Shown: positions 25,995 to 35,853, numbered from the stretch's first letter. The stretch: DNA of 56,119 bases from Helicobacter bilis ATCC 51630 (GCF_000686565.1 NZ_JMKW01000011.1:1-56119); one strand, 5' to 3'. Numbers and translations are program-made. Notes: generated from the sequence alone by a model not told the origin.

Positions 25995-27346
25995 ATGTTA
26001 CAAAACAAATGGATAAAGTCTGTTGTGTGGATTATCGGGCTTATTGTATTAATGATGATTTTGCTGAAGCTAGATCGTTTATGTATGCGTGATTTTGGTT
26101 TTAGTATGCCTTATGCGTGGATTGGCGGTGCTTTTGCGATTATTTTACTTATTTGTGCGAAAAGGGCTACATCTCAAGGCTTAAAACTCGCTTTTATTTA
26201 TATAGCGATTGTGCCTATATGTGTTGTGATAAGTGAAGGGGTTTTTTATTATAAGATTCAAAATAAAAAAGATATACTCATACAGCCACATAAGATTCTA
26301 GGCTATGCCCTTGCCCCAGCAGTTTCTGAAAAAGGCAAATTGATTGTAGATGACAAAGTGATTTATGATATTGTCTATACGCATAATGAAAATGCTTTGC
26401 GACTCACACCGAATAATAATACCAACTCACGCACTTGCTTGAATATCTATGGTGGCTCATTTGTCTATGGTTCTGGTGTTGGAGATTCTGAAACTATAAC
26501 CGCATATTTACAAAACAATCTACCACAATATAATGTCAAAAATTTTGGTATAGGTGCAGCTGGAGCGCATCAAATGTTGGCACGATTAGAGTTTGATTTA
26601 GATTCTAAAGAATTGGGACAATGTGATGAAAATATCTTTATTTATGAGGCTATACCGCACCATATTTACAGAGCAAAAGGCGTATTTAAAGGACCAAAAT
26701 ATGAAAATATTAATGGTGAAATTATTTATCAAGGCACATTTAGCGATGAAGAACAGGCGGTATTTTGGCGAAAAGATGATGACACAGAAAAAAATAAAAT
26801 AATAGAAAACAAACCGCGACAATCTTTTATACAGCGTATGGCAAGCACACTCAAAAAGACAAAGGACCAACTTGCAGAATCTTATACAAGAGAATATTTA
26901 TTTCCGCTTATTAAACCCGGTTCCAAGTCAAAAGATTTACTACAAAACGAAGTTTATGAAAAAGGGTTTGCCTCCAATTTGGATAGAGTGAAGCTAAATA
27001 TCTCACAAGACCACATCTACTTTGACATTATACGAAAGATAAACAAGATATTAAAAGAAAAATATAATGCAAAACTTTATGTGCTTTATTGGGATTATGA
27101 TATGCACACACAATTTTTAGACAAATACGATAAAGTCATACAAACTACACTTAAAAACGATGATATCCCCTTTTTTACGATAAGTCAAATTATCGGTGAT
27201 GATTATAAAGAAGATTTAGAACGCGTAAAAATGGGGACTTTGAACATTTTAAATATAGAATCTCGCGTTGGGATACGCACCCAAATGCCCTAGCAAATGA
27301 GAAAATCGCAGAGTTTATTGCCACACAAATTAAAAATGGCAAATAA
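25995..27346 (+). pseudogene. Membrane-anchored SGNH-hydrolase-like protein, C-terminus frameshifted
   Basis: ATG 25995 behind AAAGGAG. Two or three N-terminal membrane helices (SVVWIIGLIVLMMILLKL, WIGGAFAIILLICA, LAFIYIAIVPICVVISEG), then an extracytoplasmic domain with the nucleophile block NIYGGSFVYGSGVGDSET and the block NFGIGAAGAHQML. The current frame ends ESRVGIRTQMP at 27293. Another frame continues WDTHPNALANEKIAEFIATQ to a stop at 27344-27346, and that DxHPN block holds the catalytic Asp and His. The frames would join if one base were added near 27264-27269. So this allele probably lacks part of its triad, unless the base is a sequencing loss. A role in acyl or acetyl chemistry on a surface glycan is inferred from context. 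Confidence 0.7.
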
Positions 27347-27469
27347 AACCAAGTAAATTACACAATCTTAATTCTACACATGACGATCCAAACAAAAAGG
27401 GGCAAGAATGACAAATAACATCTTTTTACACCGCAAGGTTACCCAACTAACACATAATAAGGAGCAAAT

Positions 27470-27619
27470 ATGAATATCATTAAAGAATTATGGGCTTTTT
27501 TAAAGGAACGCAAGAAGTTTTGGCTTTTTCCTGTGATTATTATCATGCTATTTTTAGGTGTATTGATTGTATTAGCAAAAGGCTCAGCTGTCGCACCTTT
27601 TATCTATACTATATTCTAG
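27470..27619 (+). CDS. DUF5989-type small membrane protein (SxtK-like)
   Basis: 49 residues from ATG 27470 behind AAGGAG. Begins MNIIKELWAFLKERKKFWLF, continues with one membrane helix (PVIIIMLFLGVLIVLAKG) and ends SAVAPFIYTIF. This is the short single-helix protein found with NodU/SxtJ genes (DUF5989; similar in size and place to SxtK). Its presence completes a carbamoyltransferase-SxtJ-SGNH-DUF5989 cassette. No function is known to me. Confidence 0.72.
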   Translation: MNIIKELWAFLKERKKFWLFPVIIIMLFLGVLIVLAKGSAVAPFIYTIF

Positions 27620-27799
27620 TATATTAAGCCACAAAGCACAGACTAAAAGAGAGTTAGCGATAGCCCCAGTCTCGTTTATATGCCTTGTGCTTTGCTGCAA
27701 AAAATTGTTGTGTTTAGATTCTAAGGTATCATCGGCATAAAATTCCCATTAAACCAAAAGGCTACAAAACTCTATGTTGCCATAATCATAGATTTATAC

Positions 27800-27805
27800 T
27801 ATAAT
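27800..27805 (+). promoter_or_regulatory. Probable -10 box for ribA
   Basis: TATAAT 35 bases before the ribA ATG, with GGAG at 27831-27834 as ribosome site. Confidence 0.55.
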
Positions 27806-27840
27806 TTCGGTTTTTGCAATGAAAATATTTGGAGATAAAT

Positions 27841-28422
27841 ATGTTACAAATTGAGGTTTCACAACAGGCTAATCTGCCTACTCGCTTTGGGGATTTCAAA
27901 ACAAAAGCATTTCGCGAATACATGCCCAATGGTGAAAAAAGAGAACATCTTGTCGTTTTTACAGAAAAGTTTGAGAATACGCCGCTAGTTAGGGTGCATT
28001 CAGAATGTTTGACGGGCGATGTGTTTGGGTCTAGGAAGTGTGATTGCGGTCCTGAGCTTGCCTTTGCTATGGAGCAGATTCACAAAGAGGGTGGCATGCT
28101 TATTTATCTGCGTCAAGAGGGCAGGGGTATTGGGCTTTTTAATAAGATTAATGCGTATAACCTGCAAGATAAAGGCATGGATACGGTGGAGGCAAATGAG
28201 GCACTAGGCTTTGCAAAAGATGCGAGGGAATATGAGATTGTAAATGAGATTTTTAAGCATTTTAATATCAAAAAGATACGACTTCTAACAAATAATCCGC
28301 GTAAAATAGAATCTATGAATAAATATGTCGAATGCGAAAGGGCAAGTATCATCATCGAACCAAACGAATATAATAAAGACTATCTACAAATCAAAAAGGC
28401 AAAACTGGGGCATTTGCTGTAA
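27841..28422 (+). CDS. ribA: GTP cyclohydrolase II
   Basis: First step of riboflavin synthesis: GTP to 2,5-diamino-6-ribosylamino-4-pyrimidinone phosphate. ATG 27841 with GGAG six bases upstream; 193 residues. The zinc cysteines are in [20 protein letters not shown], followed by the catalytic stretch [33 protein letters not shown] and [11 protein letters not shown] stand-alone RibA alongside the degenerate RibBA at 34740-35804 makes this the likely only active GTP cyclohydrolase in the window. Confidence 0.95.
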   Translation: MLQIEVSQQANLPTRFGDFKTKAFREYMPNGEKREHLVVFTEKFENTPLVRVHSECLTGDVFGSRKCDCGPELAFAMEQIHKEGGMLIYLRQEGRGIGLFNKINAYNLQDKGMDTVEANEALGFAKDAREYEIVNEIFKHFNIKKIRLLTNNPRKIESMNKYVECERASIIIEPNEYNKDYLQIKKAKLGHLL

Positions 28423-28723
28423 GGGCTTTTTAATCTTTTAAAAGATTCTATTGTTAAAGGGGTTTGGCTGTATTAGATTATGTTTTTAATTTTGCTTTAA
28501 TTGCTTTATTGTGATTTGTGTTTGTGGTGAAGTGTAGATTTTATAGATTGTGTTTTAGTGGATTTCGATAGATTATAAATGTATTGTTATATTATTTTAA
28601 GGGGTGGTTTAGAATCTAGCCCCTTGTTTTTATTTTACTTTTACTTATCTTTGAAAGGATATTATAAAAAGGGGTTATTTTATATTCTTTTATTGTTTAG
28701 AATATAAAGATTCTAAGATTTTG
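28423..28723. other. AT-rich gap after ribA, with a possible terminator
   Basis: About 300 bases with no gene. AAGGGG (28599-28604) and CCCCTT (28620-28625) form a short stem with a 15-base loop followed by GTTTTTATTTT. This could end ribA transcription, although it lies about 180 bases downstream of the stop. Confidence 0.45.
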
Positions 28724-29368
28724 CTATTTGCAATATGTTTCAAAATTTTCAATCGTCATGTCTCCCAGAAGATATTTTGCGTCCTCTTTGCTGAGATTTC
28801 TTGTCGCACATTTTACAAATTGTGCTTCACCATGACTATAACGAGCTGTGCCTAAAAGCTTTCCATCTTCAGAGTAGATTTTATAATCACCATGCACTTT
28901 GTCTTCAGCAAAGTTACCCTCTTGTTGAAGTTGTCCATTTTCATAATACCATTTCGCAATACCATGCAGTTTGCCATTTTTAACCTATCCTTCACCTTGA
29001 AGATTCCCATTTTCATAATACCTTTTTACAATACCATTTGACTTGCCATTTTCTAATGGCGATTCAAATCTAAGAATCCCATTTTCATAATACAACTTTG
29101 CGATACCATTTGGTTCGCCATTTTCAGTTGGTATTTCAAACTTAAGCTTACCATTTTCATAATAACTTTTTATAGAGCCATGTTCTTTACCATCTTTATA
29201 TGGTCTTTCTTCTCTTATATCACCATTTGCATAATATTTCATCTTAACACAGCCTGTCTTTTTATCTGCTTCGCTTTTACACTCTTTTAGCTCATTTGCT
29301 TGTAATCCTTGTAATGTAATCACGCTTACTAATCCAAAGCCTATTGCCATTTTCTTAAAATTAATCAT
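28724..29368 (-). pseudogene. Secreted MORN-repeat protein with in-frame TAG
   Basis: Signal peptide (KKMAIGFGLVSVITLQGLQA) then at least five MORN-like units with the motif YYENGxLxxExP (KSYYENGKLKFEIPTENGEP, KLYYENGILRFESPLENGKS). Translation stops at TAG (plus-strand CTA 28985-28987) after LQGEG. The same frame continues VKNGKLHGIAKWYYENGQL for about 86 more codons to TAG at 28724. A Lys or Trp codon one base from TAG would restore a 214-residue protein. Either a recent null mutation or a base-call error. Related in type to the MORN protein at 19577-20011. Confidence 0.75.
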
Positions 29369-29568
29369 ATTAACCCCTTATAAAATCTAAAAAAAAATGT
29401 TGCGATTTTACAAAAAAAACAAAATCAAGTATATTTTAGTTAGATTCTATACTTTGATGAAACTTTTAGAATCACAGCTTAGGGTTAGAATACATTATAA
29501 GTTGTTAGGGGTTTGTATTCATAAATCTAGCTAGATTCTATAACTAGATAAGTCATAGATTTACAAGC
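29369..29568. other. Intergenic gap between valS and MORN gene
   Basis: 200 AT-rich bases, nothing recognisable apart from repeated AGATTCTA words. Confidence 0.4.
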
Positions 29569-32349
29569 TTAAATCTGTAAAGCTTTCTTCTCATCAAGCA
29601 CTTTAGCAAGTCTCTCTTTTAAGTCGTTTAGATTCTCTTTATTTTGAGTTACAACGGCTTCTGGGGCGTTTGCGATGAAGTTCTTATTATTTAGCATATT
29701 TTCTAGCTTTGCTATCTCTTTTTGTATCTTTTGGGCTTGTTTGTCTAGTCTATCTAGTATCCCTGCTATATCAAAGTTACTTGCAGCAAGATAGATTTTT
29801 GTCATTTTGCCAATGTCAGCGATACATTGGGCTGGTTTAGAATCTACAAATATAACCTCTTTTACTTTAGCAAGTTTTGCTACAAATGATATAAAAAGCA
29901 CTTCAAAATTTATAGAAGATTCTTTAGAATCTAGACAGAGTGATTGTACTAAGTCTTTATCATCTTTTTGTAATTCTATGAAAACTTGCGGGAGTATATC
30001 GCTGCTTATTCCTAAGTTTGCACGCATTCTGCGAATGGTAGTAATGGAATCTAGAATGATTTCAAAGCCTTTTTCTAATGCGGTATTTCTCGCTATATCT
30101 TTTGGAAAAGATTCTATCATAATGGAGCGGTTGTCTTTTAGTCCAGATTCTATATCTCGGCTTAGAAGTCGCTGAAATACATATTCACTTAAAAATGGCA
30201 TTAAAGGGTGTAAAAGCTTCATAGATTCTATAAGAATGCTTGCTAATTCAAACACGCTTTCTTTATCGGCTTTCGCACATTCTATACCAATATCACAAAA
30301 CTCATTCCACAAAAAGCGATATAAAATACTCGCATATAAATCAAATCGATAGGTATCAAGGGCGTTACGCACTTCTTTTATAGCTAGATTTAGCCGTGAT
30401 TTCATATAGATTCCAAGCGGGGTTTTATACTCATCTAAACTCTCTTTTTCACAGAATCTATACTCGCTTCTTAGCTGCCCTGCATATAGCTCTAAGAAAC
30501 TCATGGCATTTATAATCTTATTTGTAAAATTACGCGTGATTTCAAGCTGCTTTTGTGAAAGGCGTATATCTCTGCCTTGCACACATAAAAACGCAAGGCT
30601 AAACCGCACGACATCAGGGCTAAAAGTCGCACAAAGATTCAAGGGGTCTATTACATTGCCCTTTGATTTACTCATCTTTTGTCCCTTTTCATCAAGCACA
30701 AGGGCGTGTAGATATATATCTTTAAATGCGATTTCTTTGCAGTTAATATCCGCACTTAAAAGCATTCTAGCTACCCAAAAGAAGAGAATGTCAAAGCCAG
30801 TGATAAGCAAGGAATTAGGATGAAAATCTTTTAAATCACTCTCTTGCCATAACTCTCCCCTGCCAAAGTCGCCATTCCCAAAGCCTAGTGTGCTATGAGT
30901 CCAAAGTCCAGAGCTAAACCATGTGTCTAGCACATCATTATCTTGTGTTATGTTTGTGCTACCACATTTAGGACACACGGGGTTATCATCTTTACTTGCA
31001 AATTCATTCCCGCATTCACAATAAAACACTGGGATTCTATGTCCCCACCATAGCTGACGACTGATACACCAATCGCGTAAATCTCGCATCCACGCATCAT
31101 AGTTATTCTTCCATTGACTAGGATAGAATCTTGTCTCGTTTTGATTTACTCTCTCTATCGCCCCTTTTGCTGCGTCTTTGCTTACAAACCACTGCTTTGA
31201 GATATAAGGCTCGATGATATTACCGCAACGATAGCACTTGCCTACTTTATTTGTATAGTCTTCAATCTTTTCTACAAATCCCGCCTTTTCTAATGCCGCG
31301 ATAATAGAATCTCTTGCTTGAAGTCTCTCCATACCGCTAAACTCGCCACAATATTCATTTAAGATTCCATTCTTATCAAAGACTATTATATGCTCTAGAT
31401 TATGCCTTAGTGAGACTTCATAGTCATTCATATCATGGGCTGGTGTTACTTTCACCGCACCACTACCAAACTCCATATCTACAATAGAATCTGCGATGAT
31501 TTGTATCTTTCTGCCAATTAAAGGCAGTGTGAGTGTTTTGCCGATTAAATGCGTGTATCTAGAATCTTGTGGATGCACCATAAGGGCGGTATCGCCAAAA
31601 AATGTTTCTGGTCTTGTTGTCGCAACGATGATGTAAGGATTTTTTGTATTAGAATCTTTTAGGGTATCTTCTATAATATATCCTTTAGAATCTATATATT
31701 CACTCAAGTAATACCGCAAATAATATAGCTTACCCTTATTCTCTTCATATTCTACTTCTATATCGCTTAATGCTCCATCATGTGTGCACCAATTAATCAT
31801 TCTCTCGCCACGATAGATAAAGCCCTTTTCATACCAATTACAAAAAGTCTCTTTTACTGCGTTTATAAGCCCTTTATCCATTGTGAATCTTGTGCGTTTA
31901 AAAGCTGGAGAAAAGCCCATAGTCCGCATTTGCTCTAGGATTTTACCGCCGCTTTCTTCTTTCCATTCCCATACTTTTTGTATGAAGGCTTCTCTGCCTA
32001 TATCTTCTTTTTTTATGCCTTGCTCTAATAATTTTTTTTCTACGACATTTTGCGTTGCGATTCCTGCGTGATCAAGCCCGGGCTGCCATAGCACTCTAAA
32101 GCCATCCATTCTCTTATAACGCGTAATAATATCTTGCAGTGTGAAAGTTAAGGCATGTCCTATATGCAGCACACCTGTAACATTTGGCGGGGGCATCATA
32201 ATGCAAAATGGTTTAGAATCTTTATAATGTGGATTATAGATTTCATGGCAATTTGACTCAAAATAGCCTTTTTTCTCGCATTCATTATAGATTAATTGTT
32301 CCCAATCGCTAGTAAATGCCCTTTTGTCGTTAATATTTTGTTCTGCCAT
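29569..32349 (-). CDS. valS: Valyl-tRNA synthetase
   Basis: 926-residue class Ia synthetase that charges tRNA-Val. HIGH box in PPPNVTGVLHIGHALTFTLQ, KMSKS box in LDEKGQKMSKSKGNVIDPL, editing-domain segment ATTRPETFFGDTALMVHP. A zinc-type module with CYRCGN, CECGN and CPKCGS cysteines lies around residues 365-460. The C-terminal coiled coil (LDRLDKQAQKIQKEIAKLEN) is typical of ValS and ends the protein. The PilO-like gene is 18 bases upstream in the same direction, so valS may be the last gene of that unit. Confidence 0.97.
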   Translation of the reverse strand: MAEQNINDKRAFTSDWEQLIYNECEKKGYFESNCHEIYNPHYKDSKPFCIMMPPPNVTGVLHIGHALTFTLQDIITRYKRMDGFRVLWQPGLDHAGIATQNVVEKKLLEQGIKKEDIGREAFIQKVWEWKEESGGKILEQMRTMGFSPAFKRTRFTMDKGLINAVKETFCNWYEKGFIYRGERMINWCTHDGALSDIEVEYEENKGKLYYLRYYLSEYIDSKGYIIEDTLKDSNTKNPYIIVATTRPETFFGDTALMVHPQDSRYTHLIGKTLTLPLIGRKIQIIADSIVDMEFGSGAVKVTPAHDMNDYEVSLRHNLEHIIVFDKNGILNEYCGEFSGMERLQARDSIIAALEKAGFVEKIEDYTNKVGKCYRCGNIIEPYISKQWFVSKDAAKGAIERVNQNETRFYPSQWKNNYDAWMRDLRDWCISRQLWWGHRIPVFYCECGNEFASKDDNPVCPKCGSTNITQDNDVLDTWFSSGLWTHSTLGFGNGDFGRGELWQESDLKDFHPNSLLITGFDILFFWVARMLLSADINCKEIAFKDIYLHALVLDEKGQKMSKSKGNVIDPLNLCATFSPDVVRFSLAFLCVQGRDIRLSQKQLEITRNFTNKIINAMSFLELYAGQLRSEYRFCEKESLDEYKTPLGIYMKSRLNLAIKEVRNALDTYRFDLYASILYRFLWNEFCDIGIECAKADKESVFELASILIESMKLLHPLMPFLSEYVFQRLLSRDIESGLKDNRSIMIESFPKDIARNTALEKGFEIILDSITTIRRMRANLGISSDILPQVFIELQKDDKDLVQSLCLDSKESSINFEVLFISFVAKLAKVKEVIFVDSKPAQCIADIGKMTKIYLAASNFDIAGILDRLDKQAQKIQKEIAKLENMLNNKNFIANAPEAVVTQNKENLNDLKERLAKVLDEKKALQI

Positions 32350-32367
32350 ATAATTCCTTTATAATAT

Positions 32368-32916
32368 TTAGCGTTTATATGTGCTTTGAGTGATAGCAAT
32401 GCGTAGTTCAAAGGATAGATTCCCTTTCTTTGTCTTTTGCACTACAAATGGAAGCTCAAGTATCGCACTGATATTTTTTGCATGTAGTCGCGGCACAATA
32501 TCAAGGATTAAGGCTAGATTATTAATCCCTACTTCGCCTGTGATAGCATAAAACTGCTTTTTAAGCTGGTCTTGTGGTATAAGCTCTTCGCCCATCTTTT
32601 TTACATTTATGCGTAAAAAGCCTTTAGGTAAGTTTTTGCGTATTACAGATTCATTAATCACGCCATTAAAGACTTTTATTTTCTCATGATTAGCACCTGA
32701 AAAGGCATTAATCTTTGCTTGTGCATTATCTCTCACTGCCTTTGTGCTAGCAAGCACATCTTGTGTTACACGAGTAAATCGCACTTGTTCTTTATAGCTA
32801 TCAACATTTGGCATAATATCTACATTGATATAATAAGCAACAGCGGCAATAAATAGCACACTCCATACAATATGACGGAAAATAATATCTGGTTCTACAT
32901 CTTTTAATATTGCCAT
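32368..32916 (-). CDS. Single-pass membrane protein, PilO-like position and plan
   Basis: 182 residues: cytoplasmic N-terminus (MAILKDVEPDIIFRH), one membrane helix (IVWSVLFIAAVAYYINVDI), a helical stretch with VTQDVLASTKAVRDNAQAKI, and a C-terminal alpha/beta domain. This is the plan of PilO/GspM-type proteins. I see no diagnostic motif, so the family is inferred from the three-gene set (PilM-, PilN-, PilO-like). It lies 9 bases after the PilN-like gene. Possibly part of a Campylobacter-like Cts competence/secretion apparatus or a relic of one. Confidence 0.4.
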   Translation of the reverse strand: MAILKDVEPDIIFRHIVWSVLFIAAVAYYINVDIMPNVDSYKEQVRFTRVTQDVLASTKAVRDNAQAKINAFSGANHEKIKVFNGVINESVIRKNLPKGFLRINVKKMGEELIPQDQLKKQFYAITGEVGINNLALILDIVPRLHAKNISAILELPFVVQKTKKGNLSFELRIAITQSTYKR

Positions 32917-32925
32917 ATTTACGCC

Positions 32926-33462
32926 TTATATATTATCAATTCTCTCAATCAAGCCATCATCGCTTAAGGTTTGACTGATAGATTCAAAGTTTAGCCAACC
33001 GCTTGGAAGTTCATAAAAACTTGCGTTACTTCTTGCATAAATTGTGCGTAATTGCGACTGCAATGAGGTCTCAAAAAGCTCTCTACTGATAGTAGTCCCA
33101 CGCATAAAAAGCTGATTATTCTCAAATCTTATCGTGCTTATTTGCACCCCTTGTGGAATCATAGCTATAATATTTTGTATCTGCATACGCAGCTTTTCAT
33201 CTCTTACATTAATCTTTTGTGCGACTTCAAGCTCATAGTATAATCTCTCGCTTTCTTGTTCTAGATTCTTTGTTGATTGCACTATTCTTTCTTGCTCTGC
33301 CTTTGCTAGATTCTGTGTTTCTTTTAGGTTCTCTACTTGTAATAAAAGCTGGACTTTAAAGACGATTAAAATGCCAAAAGCAAGTATAAAGTAGAATCCC
33401 CAAATCTTTGTAGCTGGTTTTAATACATGCTTTGTTGTTGCTTTTGTAAAACTATAAGTCAT
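32926..33462 (-). CDS. Single-pass membrane protein, PilN-like position and plan
   Basis: 178 residues: short cytoplasmic tail, membrane helix (WGFYFILAFGILIVFKVQLLL), coiled coil (LKETQNLAKAEQERIVQSTK), then a small domain with LRMQIQNIIAMIPQGVQIST and MRGTTISRELF. The phrase IPQGVQIST with a following short strand recalls PilN/GspL periplasmic domains. It starts 8 bases after the PilM-like gene. Call by architecture and order only. Confidence 0.42.
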   Translation of the reverse strand: MTYSFTKATTKHVLKPATKIWGFYFILAFGILIVFKVQLLLQVENLKETQNLAKAEQERIVQSTKNLEQESERLYYELEVAQKINVRDEKLRMQIQNIIAMIPQGVQISTIRFENNQLFMRGTTISRELFETSLQSQLRTIYARSNASFYELPSGWLNFESISQTLSDDGLIERIDNI

Positions 33463-33470
33463 AATATTTC

Positions 33471-34535
33471 CTAACTATCTAACTCAATCTGCATAACATT
33501 TGTTAATTCTCTCAATAAATCAAGCCCAACAAGTGAAAAGTCTATCATAAGATTTGACTTTATATTATCCACTGCTTGAGATGAGATACCATAACAATCA
33601 AAGAATACAATCTCTTCAATAAAATCGCTTTCATATAATGAATTATTATAAAAATCCTTGATTGCGGCTTGTAAAAGATTAATAATAGTCGTAGATCGTC
33701 CTAAATCCTGCAGGTTATCCATACTAGAGCCACCACTATCGTCATCATCACTTGAGCCGCTTACATTTTCACTTGCCTCACTTGTAAGACTATCAAAATC
33801 AAAGTTTTCATAATCTTCTAACTCATCTTCTAGCCCACCAAGCTCTGTATTTAAATCATCTAAGCCTTGCGCGGTAGAGCCAGATTGTGTGCTTGTAGTA
33901 GATACTAGCGTATCTTCAGAGAGAGAAGAAGGCAGAGAATCTCTTACATTTGTTACACTCTCTCCTGCACTCATAGGTAAAAATGAGCCATATAAAATAG
34001 CCTTTCTTGTTAAAACTAATACTGATAAATCCTCTTTTTCCTGTAACACAAAAAGCTTTGGTCTATCGCCCACAAAAGTTTTTGCTTTAAAAAACAGCAA
34101 TACAAAAGGTGAGAATAAAAAGTCTAATCCCATAGCTTTTTTAAACATATTTTGATATTGTGTAATATCATCTTTTAGTATAAAGGCAAAGGCGCTAGGC
34201 AGCTTTATAAACTTATATTCTTTCTCATTTACATTAAATGCGGCGAATTGATTTTTCTTCACACCGGGGACTAAGACTTGTTCTGTATTCTTAGAGAGTA
34301 TGGCAACATAGCTATATGCGTAACGAGACTTTAGCTTCTTAATAAACTTAATCACTTCAGCAGAGAGATTCCCATCTAGAATCTTAAATTCTTTATCAAT
34401 CTCTTCTACGATATGACCACCGCGTTTTTTCACAACCTTAATGCTACACGCAGTCGTGTTATAATTCACACCGATAAGCACAGTCGCAAAAAGTGGTCGA
34501 AAAAGCATACCAAGAATGCTCACAATAAACCTCAT
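33471..34535 (-). CDS. PilM/GspL-like cytoplasmic protein, unrecognised in detail
   Basis: 354 residues. It opens with a short hydrophobic stretch and the actin-fold-like strand pair VLIGVNYNTTACSIKVVKKRG, suggestive of a PilM or GspL cytoplasmic domain. Around residues 195-280 is a Ser/Asp/Glu-rich linker (SDDDDSGGSSM) that no PilM I know has. The C-terminal part (SDFIEEIVFFDCYGISSQAV, NLMIDFSLVGLDLLRELTNV) fits the last subdomain. First gene of a three-gene unit ahead of valS. Confidence 0.4.
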   Translation of the reverse strand: MRFIVSILGMLFRPLFATVLIGVNYNTTACSIKVVKKRGGHIVEEIDKEFKILDGNLSAEVIKFIKKLKSRYAYSYVAILSKNTEQVLVPGVKKNQFAAFNVNEKEYKFIKLPSAFAFILKDDITQYQNMFKKAMGLDFLFSPFVLLFFKAKTFVGDRPKLFVLQEKEDLSVLVLTRKAILYGSFLPMSAGESVTNVRDSLPSSLSEDTLVSTTSTQSGSTAQGLDDLNTELGGLEDELEDYENFDFDSLTSEASENVSGSSDDDDSGGSSMDNLQDLGRSTTIINLLQAAIKDFYNNSLYESDFIEEIVFFDCYGISSQAVDNIKSNLMIDFSLVGLDLLRELTNVMQIELDS

Positions 34536-34739
34536 CTATTCAAATTTGCTAGTATTATAGCATAGTTTTAGCCATATAAATTTTGGATACCATTTATCAT
34601 AAAGCAAAAGTCGCTCCATTTACTAATGCTAATATAAATTTGGAGTAGCTTAAGGCGATGAAGCTAACTCTTTTAGAATTTAATTTGTAGATATTTCATT
34701 TTAATACGATAGGTTGTTTTAGAATTATGGCTTCCATCC

Positions 34740-35804
34740 TCATACTTCAATGCTTTGTTGCAAATGCAAATCAAAACCACTTAAGGCATTGTAGCTTTTA
34801 TTTGCGTTGTTGGCACAATGAGAACTAAGAAGTGTAAAGTCTTTCACACCAAGTGATTTTAGAATCTGTGCGCCGATTCCAAAGTCTTTCATATCGCCAC
34901 AATTTTTTGCGATATTTCCACTATTTGCCATATTCTCACTATTTAGGCATACAAGATAGCCGCCTTGCTGTGAAAGTAAGTCTATGCTTTTTTGCAGGGC
35001 TTGCCATTCACTAGAATCTGTCAAAAGGGCAATATCGCTACTTGTATTGTGGAATCTAATGAGTGGCGTTGTAGCCTGTGGGCTAAAGCTAAAGGCGATA
35101 TGGCAATTTTGCAAATGATCTAAAAATGTGATTTTCTCGCATTTTTGCCCCATAAACTCGGCTTTTTCTCGTAAAGTTTCACGCACGAGATTTTCAAAAT
35201 TTAAGCGATATTGAATGATGTCGCTGACATAAAGAATCTTTAGATTATGAGTCTTAGCAAAATCAAGCAGGAATTTATCCCCCCGCCCTGCCATCGTGCC
35301 ATCTTTTTTCATAATCTCACATATTACGCTAATGGGCGAAAGCCCTGCAAGGCGGCAAATATCTACACTGGCTTCTGTATGCCCTGTGCGGATAAGTGTG
35401 CCACCACTCTTAGCAATAAGTGGGAAAATATGCCCCGGACGCACAAAATCGCTTGGCTTTGCGTTACTATCACACATTAGGCGGATTGTCAAATCTCTCT
35501 CATACGCAGAAATGCCCGTCTTTGCTTCCTTAGCGTCAATGGATATGGTAAAGGCGGTTTCGTGGTTGCTATCATTTCTTTTTACCATTGGGGGCAGGTC
35601 TAGCTTATGGGCTAACTCTTGCGTGATAGATACGCAGATTAGCCCCCTTGCCTCTTGTGCCATAAAATTGATTTTCTCTGGTGTGGAAAAGATTCCAGCC
35701 ATTACCAAATCGCCTTCATTTTCTCTGTCTTCATCGTCCATTATAATAATCATTTCACCTTTTTTAATCGCCTCTATGGCGTCTTTCATACGCGTTTGAT
35801 ACAT
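34740..35804 (-). CDS. ribBA: 3,4-dihydroxy-2-butanone 4-phosphate synthase with degenerate C-terminal domain
   Basis: 354 residues. The N-terminal 205 are RibB: acidic loop MDDEDRENEGDLVMAG, then SITQELAHKLDLPPM, RPGHIFPLIAKSGG, RTGHTEASVDICRLAG and IMKKDGTMAGRGDKF. It converts ribulose 5-phosphate to the four-carbon riboflavin precursor. The C-terminal 150 residues occupy the place of GTP cyclohydrolase II but lack the zinc cysteines and the RQEGRGIG catalytic stretch, so that activity must come from ribA at 27841. Degenerate RibBA proteins of this type occur in other Helicobacter. Confidence 0.9.
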   Translation of the reverse strand: MYQTRMKDAIEAIKKGEMIIIMDDEDRENEGDLVMAGIFSTPEKINFMAQEARGLICVSITQELAHKLDLPPMVKRNDSNHETAFTISIDAKEAKTGISAYERDLTIRLMCDSNAKPSDFVRPGHIFPLIAKSGGTLIRTGHTEASVDICRLAGLSPISVICEIMKKDGTMAGRGDKFLLDFAKTHNLKILYVSDIIQYRLNFENLVRETLREKAEFMGQKCEKITFLDHLQNCHIAFSFSPQATTPLIRFHNTSSDIALLTDSSEWQALQKSIDLLSQQGGYLVCLNSENMANSGNIAKNCGDMKDFGIGAQILKSLGVKDFTLLSSHCANNANKSYNALSGFDLHLQQSIEV

Positions 35805-35853
35805 TAGATTACATACTCCGTAATAACATTTTTAAAAATTATATCAATTTTAT

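Noticed and set aside
35296-35799. 167-codon plus-strand frame opposite ribBA
   Set aside because: It lies entirely antisense to well-conserved RibB motifs and has no plausible start signal.
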